Below, one piece after another: positions 4,832 to 5,272 of a DNA stretch of 5,272 nucleotides (its first letter is position 1; each line of letters begins with the position of its first letter). Source of the stretch: Candidatus Methanolliviera sp. GoM_asphalt (GTDB lineage Archaea; Halobacteriota; Methanoliparia; Methanoliparales; Methanoliparaceae); the NCBI GenBank assembly GCA_902158745.1, contig CABGHH010000125.1:1-5272 (forward strand). The letters run 5' to 3'. Position numbers and translations under genes: made by a program. The notes beneath the pieces are model-generated. The model saw only the letters and a program-made list of their open reading frames with translations. It did not search any database and had not been told where the DNA came from.

Positions 4832-5272
4832 TCATCTTTCTTTCTCCTTTTTTCTTAGTTCGATAAAAAAGAAAACGAGGAGAAGAACGAGAAGTGAGAA
4901 TAAAGCCTCAAATCCCGGAATAGAAGAACTTCCTGAACTGCTTGACGTCACTTCTAACCGAATTTGCTTATTGAAGGTATATACCCTATCATCTCCTAAG
5001 TCGCGGTCTCCAGTGCACCTTATCTCCAGACCCTGCTGGTATATTTTCTTCGGTGCATCTTCATCCACATCGAACTCCAATATCGCATCGCCTGTCTCAT
5101 TCACCTTCAAATTACCCACGTGATCGCTCGTCACATCGTAATCAAAAGGCACATCTGCTTCCCCTGTTACCCTAACGCTAACAGATTCTCCTTCCTCTGA
5201 ACCCACATTCCTTACCCTTACATGCAGAATAACGTGATCCCCAGCGCTTATGTTCGTGGGCTCGGTATAAGA
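4832..5272 (-). CDS. COG1361-like envelope protein with C-terminal PGF-CTERM sorting signal (N-terminus outside window)
   Basis: The frame is open to the window edge, so the visible 146 residues are the C-terminal part only; the GTG at 5206 is an internal codon. The text PTNISAGDHVILHVRVRNVG, followed by beta-rich sequence (AILEFDVDEDAPKKIYQQG), fits the NEW3/CARDB-like Ig-fold repeats of COG1361 S-layer-type proteins. A Ser/Gly-rich linker (TSSSSGSSS) leads to IPGFEALFSLLVLLLVFFF and a basic tail (RKKEKER). That is the tripartite PGF-CTERM signal, which archaeosortase A is known to remove in haloarchaea in exchange for a lipid anchor. The mature protein should therefore sit on the outer face of the membrane. 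It is followed after 37 bp by an RND-family gene. Such pairs occur in methanogens and relatives, so the protein may be a partner of the exporter, but this is inference. Confidence 0.8.
   Translation of the reverse strand, partial: SYTEPTNISAGDHVILHVRVRNVGSEEGESVSVRVTGEADVPFDYDVTSDHVGNLKVNETGDAILEFDVDEDAPKKIYQQGLEIRCTGDRDLGDDRVYTFNKQIRLEVTSSSSGSSSIPGFEALFSLLVLLLVFFFIELRKKEKER

Noticed and set aside
1..5272. CRISPR array, tRNA, rRNA or riboswitch
   Set aside because: I saw no regularly spaced repeats, cloverleaf-like sequence or conserved RNA motif on either strand; this was by eye only.

Overview
The window most likely comes from a euryarchaeon, plausibly an uncultivated methane-cycling lineage of the Methanophagales/ANME-1 or Methanosarcinales type. 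The main evidence is the PGF-CTERM sorting signal on a COG1361-type surface protein, which sits directly upstream of an RND (MMPL-type) exporter gene. A lamin-tail plus thermonuclease architecture and an IS1634-like transposase agree with this. The assignment to a lineage is inference. All recognisable genes lie on the minus strand, so transcription runs from high to low coordinates.

Right side (3742-5272): an incomplete gene for a PGF-CTERM-anchored envelope protein is followed after 37 bp by an RND-family gene. The RND product has one N-terminal membrane helix and two tandem periplasmic loop-like repeats. It stops where the next membrane block would normally begin, so it cannot be a complete exporter.

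Middle (about 1704-3741): a run of gene remnants. It holds a frameshifted lamin-tail (LTD) segment joined to a staphylococcal-nuclease-like ORF; a piece of IS1634-type transposase lacking both ends and the third catalytic acid; a 122-bp segment of unknown origin; and two winged-helix (HTH) C-terminal domains. The first HTH has no proper start. The second is frameshifted in a 12-bp repeat. Several junctions can be placed to within about 20 bp from the reading frames: about 3741 (RND/LTD), about 3115-3125 (nuclease/transposase) and about 2467 (transposase/unknown).

Left side (1-1690): an intact hsdM gene, the modification subunit of a type I restriction-modification system. A mini-ORF with a good Shine-Dalgarno overlaps its start, and an unrecognised ORF begins 1 bp after its stop and runs out of the window. 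No hsdS or hsdR is visible here.

Overall I see one intact modification gene, one probable surface-protein/exporter operon that is broken, and between them a scar region shaped by transposon insertion, deletion and decay. I did not find a convincing new defence or mobile system. The unusual points are the tandem-loop RND gene, the serial chimeric junctions, and the coupled small ORFs around hsdM.
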